DNA of 64,000 bases from Anaerolineae bacterium (GCA_021463195.1 JAJTXZ010000005.1:41668-105667), one strand, 5' to 3'. Numbered from the stretch's first letter, positions 18,067 through 26,991 are shown. The notes: generated from the sequence alone by a model not told the origin. Translations and numbers: made by a program.

Positions 18067-18855
18067 TCACGAGCTCGCGCTGGCATATGAGCGCACCGCA
18101 AAACGCCACAGCCGATTTGTCAACGCCAGTAACGCTAACGCCAACACAATCCCAATCAATAATTCGGTCGGCTCCAAAAGACCCATCAACGCCGCGGCGG
18201 GAAACGTCGTAATGAACGCCACCGGAATCACGAACGTCAATAACGCGCGCAGCAAACCGCTATACACCGAAATCGGAAATCGTCCTGTTTCGTAAAAGGC
18301 GTAAAACAATTCCGCGAAATTATCAATCTTGACGAACCAAAACGACATGGTCATCATCGCCAACCAAATGCAGTAAATCAAAATTAACGCGACAAGCAAC
18401 AATAACCCGAACGCCAGTAACTGTCCCCCGGTTGGCGTCAGACCCATCGCGCGCAGCGCATACGCAATCAACGCCGCGCCCGCCAAAATATCCACCAATC
18501 GCCACATTGTGAGCGAATGGAAACTCGCGTAAAATTGCGAATCCACCGGTTTGACCAACACAAAATCAAAAGTGCCGTTACGCACATGCTCGATCATCTG
18601 CGTAATATTCGGGCGAAAAAACGCTTCCATGACGCCCGTGAACAAGGTGTACAAACCCAATACTACCAACACCTGTTCAAATGTCCATCCGCCCACCGTA
18701 TCGCGATGCGCGAAAAATATCGTCGCGCTAATTACGCCCCAAAATAACCAAAAGACGCTCATAAACGCGTTCGTCAAAAAATTGACTCGATATTCCAATT
18801 CGCGCAGAATTGAAAACCGCCAGAAAATGCCAAGTAGTTTCAAATATTTTCGCAT
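18067..18855 (-). CDS. ABC-2 family permease (DUF990 type), subunit 2
   Basis: 262 residues with six membrane helices. It matches the ABC2_membrane_6 / DUF990 layout (RVNFLTNAFMSVFWLFWGVI, NITQMIEHVRNGTFDFVLVKPVDSQFYASF, and the closing permease helices). It is the third gene of an ATPase-permease-permease unit (20728 to 18067), where the two dissimilar permeases likely form a heterodimer with the ATPase. The substrate is unknown; related systems export lipids, antibiotics or quaternary amines. Confidence 0.88.
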   Translation of the reverse strand: MRKYLKLLGIFWRFSILRELEYRVNFLTNAFMSVFWLFWGVISATIFFAHRDTVGGWTFEQVLVVLGLYTLFTGVMEAFFRPNITQMIEHVRNGTFDFVLVKPVDSQFYASFHSLTMWRLVDILAGAALIAYALRAMGLTPTGGQLLAFGLLLLVALILIYCIWLAMMTMSFWFVKIDNFAELFYAFYETGRFPISVYSGLLRALLTFVIPVAFITTFPAAALMGLLEPTELLIGIVLALALLALTNRLWRFAVRSYASASS

Positions 18856-18896
18856 GTTGTTCGAACACCCGCGCTTTCATTTTGCGCGGTGAACCA

Positions 18897-19694
18897 TCAA
18901 GCGCCGAACGCGCCAAAACGCCGCATCCCGCGCGCCCAGAGCAACCGATACGCGCCCATCAGCGCGATGCCCCATACCATCGTCGCAGCCAAGCCGCTCA
19001 AAATTTCCGCTGTGTCCAGGCGTCCCATCATAATTTCAATCGGAAACGACATCATCAAACGAAACGGCAAATAAAACGCAATCGTTTTCAAAGGTTCTGG
19101 CAAAAGCTCCAATGGCGCAATGCCGCCGCCAAGCAAAAGATAGAGCATCCAAAAAATATCTATCAACACCAACGCTTGCGAAAACCAAAAGGTGAACAAG
19201 CCCAAAATAAATTGCGCCAGATAACGCAGCATCCACGCGCCCGCAAGCGCAATACTAAAGAAAAATAAATTCGCCGCGGTGGGCGCGATTTGAATCGTCG
19301 GAATCAGCCAAGCCACGCCAATCACCAACGGCGTGAACAAAATGCCGCGAATCACTTTGTCCGCGAGATTGAACGAGATGTATTCATGAATCGGCGCAAT
19401 CGGATGCAGCAACTTGATATTCAAATCGCCGTGCCGAATATCGTAATCCAATTCCCACGCGACCCAGACCGCAGTCATCTGTCGCACATAAAAACTCAAC
19501 AGATAATAGCCGACAAAATCGCCGGCGCTAAACGAGCCGACGGGCCCTTCCGCCGCCAACGACAACCACACTGCCAACATCACCAGCGGAAACGACGCCG
19601 ATAAAATCCAAATCGCCATCGCCATGCGATATTCTAACTGCGCGGCGATACCGCGACGCGTCAAGACGACATATTTGATAAAAAATTTTCGCAT
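18897..19694 (-). CDS. ABC-2 family permease (DUF990 type), subunit 1
   Basis: 265 residues from ATG 19694; a TTG at 19712 would overlap the ATPase stop. There are about six membrane helices, with YRMAMAIWILSASFPLVMLAVW near the N-terminus and WELDYDIRHGDLNIKLLHPIAPIHEYI before helix 3, the conserved cytoplasmic loop of this permease type. It lies between the ATPase gene and the second permease with short gaps (14 and 41 bp), so the three genes are an operon. Confidence 0.88.
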   Translation of the reverse strand: MRKFFIKYVVLTRRGIAAQLEYRMAMAIWILSASFPLVMLAVWLSLAAEGPVGSFSAGDFVGYYLLSFYVRQMTAVWVAWELDYDIRHGDLNIKLLHPIAPIHEYISFNLADKVIRGILFTPLVIGVAWLIPTIQIAPTAANLFFFSIALAGAWMLRYLAQFILGLFTFWFSQALVLIDIFWMLYLLLGGGIAPLELLPEPLKTIAFYLPFRLMMSFPIEIMMGRLDTAEILSGLAATMVWGIALMGAYRLLWARGMRRFGAFGA

Positions 19695-19708
19695 AAGTTC
19701 GCGCGCGC

Positions 19709-20728
19709 TCAATCGTCCGCATGCGCCGCTGTCGCGTTGTGTGTCAGCGCCGCTTGTTCGAACACGCGCGCGATGACATCTTCAATCGGCGGATCTTGAA
19801 TCGTCACATCCACAATCGGCAGCTCTGCCAAAATGCGCGCAGTTATTTCGGAAGTCTTGCTGCGCGGCACCAACAATTCAACCGACTGTTCTTGAATTTT
19901 CATCACCTTGCCATAGCTGTCGAGACGCGAACCCTCCACATTCGTCGCCAACTCCACCCGCACCAACTTGTGCGGCGCAATGCGCGCGGCCAACTCGTCG
20001 AGCGAACCGTCATACATCAACTTGCCATGATCAATCACAATCACGCGCTTGCACAGCGCCGTCACATCCGCCATATAATGGCTCGTCAAAATAATCGTCG
20101 CGCGATAACGCCGATTGTATTCCGCAATGAACTGTCGAATTTTTGTCTGCATCGTCACATCCAAACCAATCGTCGGTTCATCCAAAAATAAAACTTGCGG
20201 ACGATGCAATAGCGCGGCGGCAAGTTCGCATTTCATGCGTTCGCCGAGTGAAAGTTTGCGGACCTGTTTTTTCAGCAGCGGCGCAAGGTCAAGCAATTCC
20301 GTCAATTCATCCAACGTTCGCTTGTATTGTTCGTCTGAAATTTCATAAATCGCTTGATTCACCAAAAACGTTTCCAACGCCGGCAAATCCCAATTCAGCT
20401 GTTGCTTTTGCCCCATCACCAATGTCATTTGACGCAAATATTCGGGTTTGCGTTCGTTCGGTGTGAACCCCAACACACGCGCGCTGCCGCCCGTCGGATA
20501 CAATAATCCCGACAACATTTTCAGCGTCGTCGTCTTGCCCGCGCCGTTCGGTCCGAGAAAGCCCACAATTTCGCCCGTGTCAATCGCGAACGAAATATCG
20601 TCCACCGCTTTTACATCGCGATATTCGCGGCGAAAGAATGATTTCAAAGAGCCCGAAATGCCCGGCTCTTTTTGATGCACGGGATAATATTTCTTGAGAT
20701 GCGTTACGGTAAGAGGCATTACGCTCAT
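19709..20728 (-). CDS. ABC transporter ATP-binding protein
   Basis: About 339 residues. Walker A GPNGAGKTT, Q-loop region VMGQKQQLNWDLP, signature LSLGERMK, Walker B VLFLDEPT and the H-switch TSHYM are all present. The C-terminal 90 residues form the extra domain usual in ABC-2 exporter ATPases. It drives the two DUF990-type permeases downstream. Start choices are GTG 20740, ATG 20728 or ATG 20719, none with a strong Shine-Dalgarno sequence. Confidence 0.92.
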   Translation of the reverse strand: MSVMPLTVTHLKKYYPVHQKEPGISGSLKSFFRREYRDVKAVDDISFAIDTGEIVGFLGPNGAGKTTTLKMLSGLLYPTGGSARVLGFTPNERKPEYLRQMTLVMGQKQQLNWDLPALETFLVNQAIYEISDEQYKRTLDELTELLDLAPLLKKQVRKLSLGERMKCELAAALLHRPQVLFLDEPTIGLDVTMQTKIRQFIAEYNRRYRATIILTSHYMADVTALCKRVIVIDHGKLMYDGSLDELAARIAPHKLVRVELATNVEGSRLDSYGKVMKIQEQSVELLVPRSKTSEITARILAELPIVDVTIQDPPIEDVIARVFEQAALTHNATAAHADD

Positions 20729-20820
20729 CGCGCGTTTCACTTTCAGCTTGCGCGCGAATTCGGCGCCAACAGCGCGCGCCGCGCGCGTTTCGTATCAAAA
20801 AATTTTTTTATCCGCTCGGC

Positions 20821-20873
20821 GCGAAAATGTATGGGCGCGTCCCATACCGCGTGACGCGCCCATACATTTTCGC
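20821..20873. repeat. Perfect 21-bp inverted repeat (hairpin)
   Basis: GCGAAAATGTATGGGCGCGTC (arm of 21, 20821-20841) pairs perfectly with 20853-20873 around an 11-nt loop. It lies between the dipeptidase 3' end and the ABC operon, both on the minus strand. No U-run follows directly in either direction, so it is a structural element or attenuator-like hairpin rather than a standard terminator. Confidence 0.7.
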
Positions 20874-20929
20874 TCATTCCGCGCGACGGCGTCATTATCA
20901 AAAAAAATAATTTCGGACTAACGCCGCCG

Positions 20930-21979
20930 CTATGTCGGCAGCGCGCGGTCTAAAACGCGCAGCCAGTTGCCGCCCATGATGCCGCGAATATCGGCATCCG
21001 CAAAACCCGCGTCCGCCAGCGCGCCGCCAAATTTCTGCAAATCGGACACGGTATCAATCTCGCGCGGCGTCGCTTCCATGCCAAATCCGCCATCAAAATC
21101 CGTGCCGATGCCGCAGTGACGCGTGTTCCCCGCGAGGTCGCAAATATATTTCATGTGTTCAATGACCGTCGCAAATGAAACGGCTTGTTTATCCGCGCCG
21201 TTTTGACGCCATTGATGCCGCAAAAATTGATTGTAAAAAACCGCGCCGATGACCCCATCGCGTTTGACCAACGCGCGGATCATCTCATCGCTCAGTTGAC
21301 GATCCGTCGGCACAAACTTGCGCACGTTGGAATGACTCGCCACCACCGTGCCATCAAAGAGCTCTAACGCCTGCCAGAAACTTTCTTCCGCCATGTGCGA
21401 AATATCGAGAATCATCTTGGCGCGCGACATTTCGCGCATCAGCTGTTTACCCAGATTCGTCAGCGGTCCGGGTTTACCGGTGCCGCCGCTGTAACGCGTT
21501 TGACTCCATGCCGGGCCGACCAACCGCACGCCGCCCTCGCGCCATTTGTCAATATCCTGCGGTTTCACAATCGGGTCCGCGCCTTCCATCAAAATCACCA
21601 AACCAACCTGCGGTTTAGGCGATTCGATTACGCGTTTCAAATCCGCCCGATTCGTAATCAACGAAACGCGCGGGTCCGACGCCAGCAGCGCATAAAACGC
21701 CAACTGTTCTTGAGCGAGCGTTTGCGCCTGTTCAGCCGTTTGATAAGTTTTATTCGCGGGATTCGGATTGGTGTGCGGCGAAACATAAATGGTGGCAAAG
21801 ACAATACGCACATTGCCCGCCAAAAAATCAGGCAGCCCGACGGTGGCAATCCCATCCACTCCTTTGGGCGGTTCCTGCGCGCGCGTTTCCACGACCGCGC
21901 GTCGCGGGTCGCGTCCTAAAACCAGCGCGTTAAAAGCCAAATCTTCATGCGCGTCTACAATAAAGTACGGTGCGGTCAC
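20930..21979 (-). CDS. Membrane (renal) dipeptidase-like peptidase, family M19
   Basis: 349 residues from GTG 21979, with AAAGGAG 4 nt upstream. Zinc-site motifs of M19 are visible: D9-A-H11-E-D13, LDISHM, ASHSN and GIGTDFDGG. These enzymes hydrolyse dipeptides, sometimes with D-residues at the C-terminal side, using a binuclear zinc centre. No signal peptide is seen, so it is likely cytoplasmic. It is transcribed divergently from the SufR-like regulator, and its promoter contains a perfect operator-like palindrome, so control by that regulator is a reasonable inference. Confidence 0.92.
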   Translation of the reverse strand: MTAPYFIVDAHEDLAFNALVLGRDPRRAVVETRAQEPPKGVDGIATVGLPDFLAGNVRIVFATIYVSPHTNPNPANKTYQTAEQAQTLAQEQLAFYALLASDPRVSLITNRADLKRVIESPKPQVGLVILMEGADPIVKPQDIDKWREGGVRLVGPAWSQTRYSGGTGKPGPLTNLGKQLMREMSRAKMILDISHMAEESFWQALELFDGTVVASHSNVRKFVPTDRQLSDEMIRALVKRDGVIGAVFYNQFLRHQWRQNGADKQAVSFATVIEHMKYICDLAGNTRHCGIGTDFDGGFGMEATPREIDTVSDLQKFGGALADAGFADADIRGIMGGNWLRVLDRALPT

Positions 21980-21999
21980 GGGGCTCCTTTGTCCGTGTC

Positions 22000-22028
22000 A
22001 CAATAGCACAGCGCGTGCTATTTGTCAA
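22000..22028 (-). promoter_or_regulatory. Predicted promoter of the dipeptidase gene
   Basis: Minus-strand TTGACA (22023-22028), 17 bp, TATTGT (22000-22005). The consensus -35 and ideal spacing make it one of the strongest promoters in the window. Confidence 0.65.
22002..22022. promoter_or_regulatory. Palindromic operator inside the dipeptidase promoter
   Basis: AATAGCAC-N5-GTGCTATT is a perfect 8+8 inverted repeat that fills the spacer between the -35 and -10 boxes. The geometry is typical of a dimeric repressor site. The adjacent winged-helix regulator (22095-22775) is the best candidate ligand. Confidence 0.55.
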
Positions 22029-22081
22029 CATTTTTGTTTATAAATACAGTCTAGATAATTTACGCCGAAATTGAAACGATG

Positions 22082-22087
22082 TATACT
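22082..22087 (+). promoter_or_regulatory. -10 box of the SufR-like gene, near-leaderless
   Basis: TATACT ends 7 nt before the ATG at 22095, so transcription should start 1 nt before the start codon. A weak TTTACG (22059-22064) lies 17 bp upstream. Confidence 0.45.
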
Positions 22088-22094
22088 AGCGCGG

Positions 22095-22775
22095 ATGAAT
22101 AATCTATCCACCCGCCGTCAAATCTTGATGCTGCTGCGCACGCAAGGCGCCCAAACCGCGCAACAGCTCGCCGCGCAGCTGCAGATAACCTCTATGGGCA
22201 TTCGGCGTCATTTAACTTTGCTAGAGCGCGATGAATTGGTGTTCGTCCACGCCGAACGGCGCGCGGTAGGACGCCCCGCCTATCTGTACGCCTTGACCGA
22301 TCAGGGGCGCGAAACCTTTCCTAAAAATTATGATTTACTCGCCACCCAATTATTGGAAGTGGTGCGCGTCAATCAAGGCGACGAACAGATCACGCAAATT
22401 TTCGCGGGCCGTATGGACGAATTATACAAGCATTTCGCGCCGCGCATGAACGGCAAAGATCTCGCCGAACGCGTGCAGGAACTCGCCAAAATCCAAGAAG
22501 AGGGCGGCTATATGACCGAGTGGTCAGAGGTCAAGGGCGGCTATTTGCTCAAGGAACAAAACTGCGCCATTTATCGCGTCGCGTGTCGCTTTCAGGCTGC
22601 CTGCCGATTTGAAATCGAATTGTTTCGTCGGTTGCTCGGCGTTGACCTTGAACGCATCGAACATCAAGTCAGCGGCGCGTTGACCTGCTCCTATTTTATT
22701 CCCGACAGCCACACCCCGCGCGTTAAAACAAAATCCGGCACGCGCAAAACGGCGCGCGCCAAACGCCGCCGCTAA
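22095..22775 (+). CDS. SufR-like winged-helix regulator with Fe-S-type cysteines
   Basis: 226 residues. An N-terminal winged helix (about 5-75: RRQILMLLRTQGAQTAQQLAAQ, then MGIRRHLTLLERDELV) is followed by a linker and a C-terminal ligand domain. That domain has cysteines C157, C164, C170 and C198; C157-x12-C170 and C198 match the layout of SufR, which senses cellular Fe-S status with a cluster. The C-terminus is strongly basic (KTARAKRRR). No suf genes are nearby. The divergent gene is a dipeptidase with a palindromic operator, so the regulon may differ from classical SufR. Confidence 0.78.
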   Translation: MNNLSTRRQILMLLRTQGAQTAQQLAAQLQITSMGIRRHLTLLERDELVFVHAERRAVGRPAYLYALTDQGRETFPKNYDLLATQLLEVVRVNQGDEQITQIFAGRMDELYKHFAPRMNGKDLAERVQELAKIQEEGGYMTEWSEVKGGYLLKEQNCAIYRVACRFQAACRFEIELFRRLLGVDLERIEHQVSGALTCSYFIPDSHTPRVKTKSGTRKTARAKRRR

Positions 22776-22817
22776 ATTCACGCGAATATTTTTGGGCAGC
22801 GCGCGGCGCTGCCATTT

Positions 22818-25448
22818 TTATTTCCACGTCCCATCCGCGAAAAATGTAATCACGCCGCGCGGCGTATTAGCCCACATCGCGCCGCGCTCAAAATCCTGCA
22901 CGAGCAGCGTCACACCGCCTTCATCGGCGACCGCGCCCGGCAATTTTGTTTGAATCTCGGGATGCTCGCACCACACTTTGCCAAAACCGCGCTTGGGATG
23001 AATCCGCCCTTCCGGAACAGGAATCTCATTACACGGACGTTCCGGTTCTCCGTCGCGCCAAGTGTCGTCATAGACCGCAAACGTTCCATCGGGGAACAAC
23101 ACATGAATTTTTTGCGCGTTCGGATTACGTAAATCATCAAACATATAACCGTCTTTGAAAGTTTGGACAGCGAAATTGCCTTCGGTCGCGACATCGGTTG
23201 GACAGCCCAATACATCCAAATAATCCAACCACAATTCCGCGAACGGCGCAGGCGGGCCAAAACTGCATGTGATAATCGCGTCAGCGGAAGGCGTTTGTGT
23301 CGGCGCGCTGTTGGGCGCGGGCGTCCAAGTCGGAAATGGCGTCGGGGTTAACGTAGGCGTTGGCGCAGGCGGCTTGGGCGCCGCCGCGTCGCCAAGAATC
23401 GTCAATACTCCATCGCGCTGTCCCGCCACATAAATTTTGTCGCCGAGACGCGTCAAACGCCACGGCGCATTCGGCACGTCCAATGTCGCCACACGTCCCA
23501 AAGTGCGCGTATCCAAAATCTCAATGGTGTTGAATTGCGGCGGCAGGTCGTGTCGCACCGGCAAGTTAGTCGGCGGATGCGCGAGAAACAGATGATGCGT
23601 TTCCGGATTCACGACCATATCGGCGGTGTGCGAATTTAACACAAGCGCTTGCGTGAGTTGATCCTGCGCATCAAACACATCCAAACCATAATTATACGCG
23701 AGCGGATGCGTACTGGCGGCATAAAGGTTATTGGTTGTCGGGTCAAGCGCCAGCGCGGTAGTATTGCCGTTATTCGAACTGCCCAATAATTTTGATTCGG
23801 TCCATGCGTCATACAAAAAGCGATAAAGCGTAATACGCGCATTCGAACCGGGGATGCCATTGCTCGCCAACGCGTACACTTTGGACAAGGCGGAATTTAC
23901 GCGCGCGAATTGCGGAATAGTTTTTGAATCAAGGGGGATGCCTCTGGCAAAAAGGGTCGCTTGCGGCGCGAGCGTCAGCGGGTCAAGCAGATAGTTACCC
24001 GCGAACAATTTACGATGGAACGAGTCCAGCGCGGTCGTTGATAAAGTGGTGGTGATAAATTTTTGCGCAATGACTTGGAGCGTTGTCTCGTCCAAGACGG
24101 TCAACATACCGTCCGCGCTGGACGCCGCGTACACGCGGCGCGTCAGCGGGTCCACCGCAAGGTCAACAGGATTATTTCCCGTCGGCGCTTGCGCAATCAC
24201 CTTGTCATTTTCGATTACGAAAATCGAATTCGTCGAACCGCTCGCCGCGTACACGCGATTGCGTTCGGGATTCGCCGCCAGCGCGTTAATGTTCATCGCG
24301 AGCGGAATCGTATGCGCAACTTTTGTCGCCGCAACATCCACCACCGAGAGATTATCGCTATCGGCGTTGGACACTAACGCCACATTGCGATTCGCGTCCA
24401 ACACAATATCGCTTGGCGCTTGATTCGTAGCGACGACGGCGACCACTTGAGCTGTCGAGGTCTGAACTACCACTAATTGATTACGATAGCGGTCCAGCGC
24501 GTACAAACGGTCAGCATTATCAAAAGTCACAACCTGCAATTCCGAATCCGTGTCCAAGCGCGCGAGTTCTTGCCCATCGGCGGCATAACCCAATAGATAC
24601 GCGCGTGAGGATGCGCCGTCGAATGCGCCGCCCCACACGGAACCATCCTTGGGATTAACCGCAAAGCGCGCATACAAGCCCGGCGCCGCCAGACGAAACA
24701 ACTCGCGAAAATTCGCCAAATCCACCGCGATAATTTCTTCATACACGCCCGCGTACAAACGATTGCGCGGCGCGTCCACGACCAGACTGTTGACCGCGAA
24801 CGCATCGGACAATTCCAATTCGTCTTTTTTGGTCAACGTATTGATATCGTAACGTTCGATAATAGCTTTGTCATCGCGCGCCACATACAAATCCGCGCCA
24901 TAGATTGCCAACGCGTTAATGCGCGCGTTCGCCGCGACCTGTTTGACGATCTGTTCATTTTCCAGCAGCATCAGCGTCGGCGTTTCATACGTTCCGACAA
25001 CCACGCGGTTGTGCGCCGCATCCGCCGCCAAAGCCGATGGCGCAAGGCCGAGCGCGATAAAAGAGGTCACACGGTCTTGCTTTAACAACGCCAGATTCGC
25101 AGTGCCGCGATTTGCCACATAGGTCACATCATTTAATTGCGCCAGCGCTTCGGGGCCGCGCCCTTCTCCAATCAAATTCATCAATTCGATTTGTCCGAGC
25201 GCGGTAGGCGCCGCCAACGTCGGCGTCGGCAAAACGGGCGCGGTTCGTTCAACGCGCGACGTTTCCGTCGGGGCAATCGTCGGCGTGCGAGTGTGGCGCG
25301 GATCATCCGTCGGCGTCGGCGCGTTTGTCGTTTGCGCGAGCGCCACCGGCGAAAAGGACGGCAACGTGGGCGTTGCCCGCGCCAACGGATTGGAAGCGCA
25401 CGCGCTCAAAACAAAACAGAGCATTACACAAAAGAGAAAACGATTCAT
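22818..25448 (-). CDS. Secreted lipoprotein with YncE-like beta-propeller
   Basis: 876 residues from ATG 25448, with GAGG 5 nt upstream. The signal sequence ends in the lipobox LSAC, then a Thr/Pro-rich tether. From about residue 85 to 700 the chain is a run of propeller blades (NPKDGSVWGGAFDG, NRVYAASGSTNSIFVIEND, LTRRVYAASSADGMLTVLD), as in YncE / 40-residue YVTN repeats. A second Pro/Thr linker leads to a C-terminal domain (about 735-876) rich in Trp and Gly that is not recognised. It should be anchored outside the membrane. Function is unknown; ligand binding or surface scaffolding is plausible. Confidence 0.85.
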   Translation of the reverse strand: MNRFLFCVMLCFVLSACASNPLARATPTLPSFSPVALAQTTNAPTPTDDPRHTRTPTIAPTETSRVERTAPVLPTPTLAAPTALGQIELMNLIGEGRGPEALAQLNDVTYVANRGTANLALLKQDRVTSFIALGLAPSALAADAAHNRVVVGTYETPTLMLLENEQIVKQVAANARINALAIYGADLYVARDDKAIIERYDINTLTKKDELELSDAFAVNSLVVDAPRNRLYAGVYEEIIAVDLANFRELFRLAAPGLYARFAVNPKDGSVWGGAFDGASSRAYLLGYAADGQELARLDTDSELQVVTFDNADRLYALDRYRNQLVVVQTSTAQVVAVVATNQAPSDIVLDANRNVALVSNADSDNLSVVDVAATKVAHTIPLAMNINALAANPERNRVYAASGSTNSIFVIENDKVIAQAPTGNNPVDLAVDPLTRRVYAASSADGMLTVLDETTLQVIAQKFITTTLSTTALDSFHRKLFAGNYLLDPLTLAPQATLFARGIPLDSKTIPQFARVNSALSKVYALASNGIPGSNARITLYRFLYDAWTESKLLGSSNNGNTTALALDPTTNNLYAASTHPLAYNYGLDVFDAQDQLTQALVLNSHTADMVVNPETHHLFLAHPPTNLPVRHDLPPQFNTIEILDTRTLGRVATLDVPNAPWRLTRLGDKIYVAGQRDGVLTILGDAAAPKPPAPTPTLTPTPFPTWTPAPNSAPTQTPSADAIITCSFGPPAPFAELWLDYLDVLGCPTDVATEGNFAVQTFKDGYMFDDLRNPNAQKIHVLFPDGTFAVYDDTWRDGEPERPCNEIPVPEGRIHPKRGFGKVWCEHPEIQTKLPGAVADEGGVTLLVQDFERGAMWANTPRGVITFFADGTWK

Positions 25449-25529
25449 AAGACCTCGGCTGGTTGGGAACGATTCCATTCTATACACGCGCAAGCGCCTG
25501 TCAAGATGCGCTTGACGCTTATCGTATGC

Positions 25530-25559
25530 TTGGCTTTTTGGACTGCGCTATGCTAAAAT
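25530..25559 (+). promoter_or_regulatory. Predicted promoter of rplI
   Basis: TTGGCT (25530-25535), 18 bp, TAAAAT (25554-25559). AAGGAGGA (25573-25580) precedes the rplI ATG by 3 nt, the strongest Shine-Dalgarno sequence in the window. Confidence 0.55.
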
Positions 25560-25583
25560 GCCTGCCCTATACAAGGAGGAACA

Positions 25584-26036
25584 ATGGAAATCTTATTGCT
25601 CAAGGATGTGGCTGGCATTGGCAAAGCCGGACAAACTAAAAACGTCGCCGATGGATATGCGCGCAATTATCTTTTGCCGCGTCATTTAGCGGTCATCGCT
25701 TCGCCGGGCGCCGTCAAGCAAGCCGAAGCGTTAAAGCTTGCTTCGGCGAAACGCGAAGCCGAAACATTGCAAGAGGCGCAGTTGCTTGCGAACGCGCTTC
25801 AAGCGTTGAATTTGAAATTCACCGTCAAAGCCGGCGTCAACGATCGTCTATTTGGCGCAATCACCGCCACCGACATTGCCGCGCGTCTCGCAAAGGAACA
25901 TCAAATTCAGCTCGATAAACGCAAGATTGAGTTGGAACATCCCATCAAGGATTTGGGCGAGCGCACTGTGCCAATCAAATTGCATCCCGAAGTGAGCGCG
26001 GGCGTGCGTGTCACGGTCGAACGCGAAAACGATTAA
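25584..26036 (+). CDS. rplI: 50S ribosomal protein bL9
   Basis: 150 residues, standard length. The N-terminal domain MEILLLKDVAGIGKAGQTKNV with GYARNYLLPRHLA is diagnostic. The connecting helix and C-terminal domain (FGAITATDIA, KRKIELEHPIKDLG) complete the protein. bL9 binds 23S rRNA near the L1 stalk and supports reading-frame fidelity. It shares its transcript with the zinc-ribbon gene 23 bp downstream; the usual rpsF-ssb-rpsR neighbours are absent here. Confidence 0.97.
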   Translation: MEILLLKDVAGIGKAGQTKNVADGYARNYLLPRHLAVIASPGAVKQAEALKLASAKREAETLQEAQLLANALQALNLKFTVKAGVNDRLFGAITATDIAARLAKEHQIQLDKRKIELEHPIKDLGERTVPIKLHPEVSAGVRVTVEREND

Positions 26037-26058
26037 CGCGAAACAGGAGTCTTGACTT

Positions 26059-26421
26059 TTGAATGAATTCAACGCCGCGTCCGATATTGCGGCATTGATC
26101 GCGCAGCGTTTACGCTGCCAAGCTTGCGGACGTCGTTTCCGTCCGCAAGATTTTTCGTTGGTGGAAGCGATACCGCAATGGAACGTCTTTGCTTTACGCT
26201 GCGCGATGTGTCTTTCGCAGCGCCTGGTGATTGGCGTCCACGCCAAGGGGACCATTCGCGCGTATGCGACGGAACTTGACGCCGACGAATGGAAACGCTA
26301 TCGTCGTTCGCCGCGCATTGACACAGATGATGTTGTGCGCATCGCGCGCATGTTGAAAACATACACCGACGATTTCAGCGACGTGCTGGAAGACCCGATT
26401 TTGGACGAAGTGGACAGTTGA
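26059..26421 (+). CDS. Small zinc-ribbon protein, cotranscribed with rplI
   Basis: 120 residues from TTG 26059, with AGGAG 9 nt upstream. Two C-x2-C pairs (RCQACG and RCAMCL, about 30 residues apart) suggest a zinc ribbon, followed by a beta strand and an acidic helical tail (DDVVRIARMLKTYTDDFSDVL). No named family is recognised. It follows rplI by 23 bp and ends before a terminator, so it probably has a role near the ribosome or RNA, but that is only context. Confidence 0.7.
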   Translation: MNEFNAASDIAALIAQRLRCQACGRRFRPQDFSLVEAIPQWNVFALRCAMCLSQRLVIGVHAKGTIRAYATELDADEWKRYRRSPRIDTDDVVRIARMLKTYTDDFSDVLEDPILDEVDS

Positions 26422-26442
26422 AACGTTCGCGACGCCATACAC

Positions 26443-26475
26443 AGCGCGGGCAGTTTGACGCCCGCGCTTTTTTTT
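26443..26475 (+). terminator. Rho-independent terminator after rplI operon
   Basis: AGCGCGGGC pairs with GCCCGCGCT around an 8-nt loop, followed by eight T residues. Confidence 0.9.
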
Positions 26476-26545
26476 ATTGTCCGCCGCGCGCCGCAAACAC
26501 TCTTGAATGCCGCTTGACGCGAGCAAACATTTGGCGACGTAAGAA

Positions 26546-26573
26546 TTGACGCGCGAACGAAACGGAATAAAAT
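26546..26573 (+). promoter_or_regulatory. Predicted promoter of the thioredoxin-CsoR operon
   Basis: TTGACG (26546-26551), 16 bp, TAAAAT (26568-26573), placed just upstream of the CsoR-type operator. Confidence 0.6.
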
Positions 26574-26579
26574 AAACCA

Positions 26580-26598
26580 GATACCCCTATGGGGTATC
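26580..26598. promoter_or_regulatory. CsoR/CstR-type operator
   Basis: GATACCCC-TAT-GGGGTATC is a perfect 8+8 inverted repeat with a 3-nt centre, covering the expected transcription start. ATACCCC-type palindromes with G/C tracts are the known operator class of the DUF156 repressors (CsoR, CstR, FrmR, RcnR). The second gene of this operon encodes such a repressor, so autoregulation is very likely. Confidence 0.8.
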
Positions 26599-26639
26599 AT
26601 GCGATCAAGCGTTTAATTCTATCTTTGAGGAGGCAAGTT

Positions 26640-26990
26640 ATGGACGTGGGTCCGGTGCATGTGAACGATTCTGATTTTGAACAAATGGTTTTGGGTTCGG
26701 ACAAGCCCGCGGTGGTTGATTTTTGGGCGGCATGGTGCGGGCCGTGTCGCATGATCGCGCCGTTTATCGAAGATTTAGCTAAAGAGTACGCCGACAAGGC
26801 ATTGGTCGCCAAAATGGATACCGACGCCAATCCGATGACGCCCACCCGCTACCAGATTATGGGCATCCCGACTTTGATTTTCTTTAAAGACGGGCATGAA
26901 GTGGATCGCATGGTCGGTGTGCCGCGTCAGCCGCGCGAAGCATTGCGCGCGAAATTAGACGCTCTGCTCGCCGCGCCTGTGGCAAAATAA
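26640..26990 (+). CDS. trxA: Thioredoxin
   Basis: 116 residues from ATG 26640, with GAGGAGG 6 nt upstream. The active site WCGPC lies in FWAAWCGPCRMIAPF, and the cis-Pro loop in MGIPTLIFFKDG. It reduces disulfides or persulfides in the cytoplasm. Its operon partner is a DUF156 repressor 1 bp downstream, and the promoter holds the matching operator. Expression therefore probably responds to the signal sensed by that repressor rather than being constitutive, which is unusual for a housekeeping thioredoxin. Confidence 0.94.
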   Translation: MDVGPVHVNDSDFEQMVLGSDKPAVVDFWAAWCGPCRMIAPFIEDLAKEYADKALVAKMDTDANPMTPTRYQIMGIPTLIFFKDGHEVDRMVGVPRQPREALRAKLDALLAAPVAK

Positions 26991-26991
26991 C

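Noticed and set aside
22095..22775. Simple MarR/ArsR-type regulator
   Set aside because: The four C-terminal cysteines with SufR-like spacing make a SufR-like assignment better.
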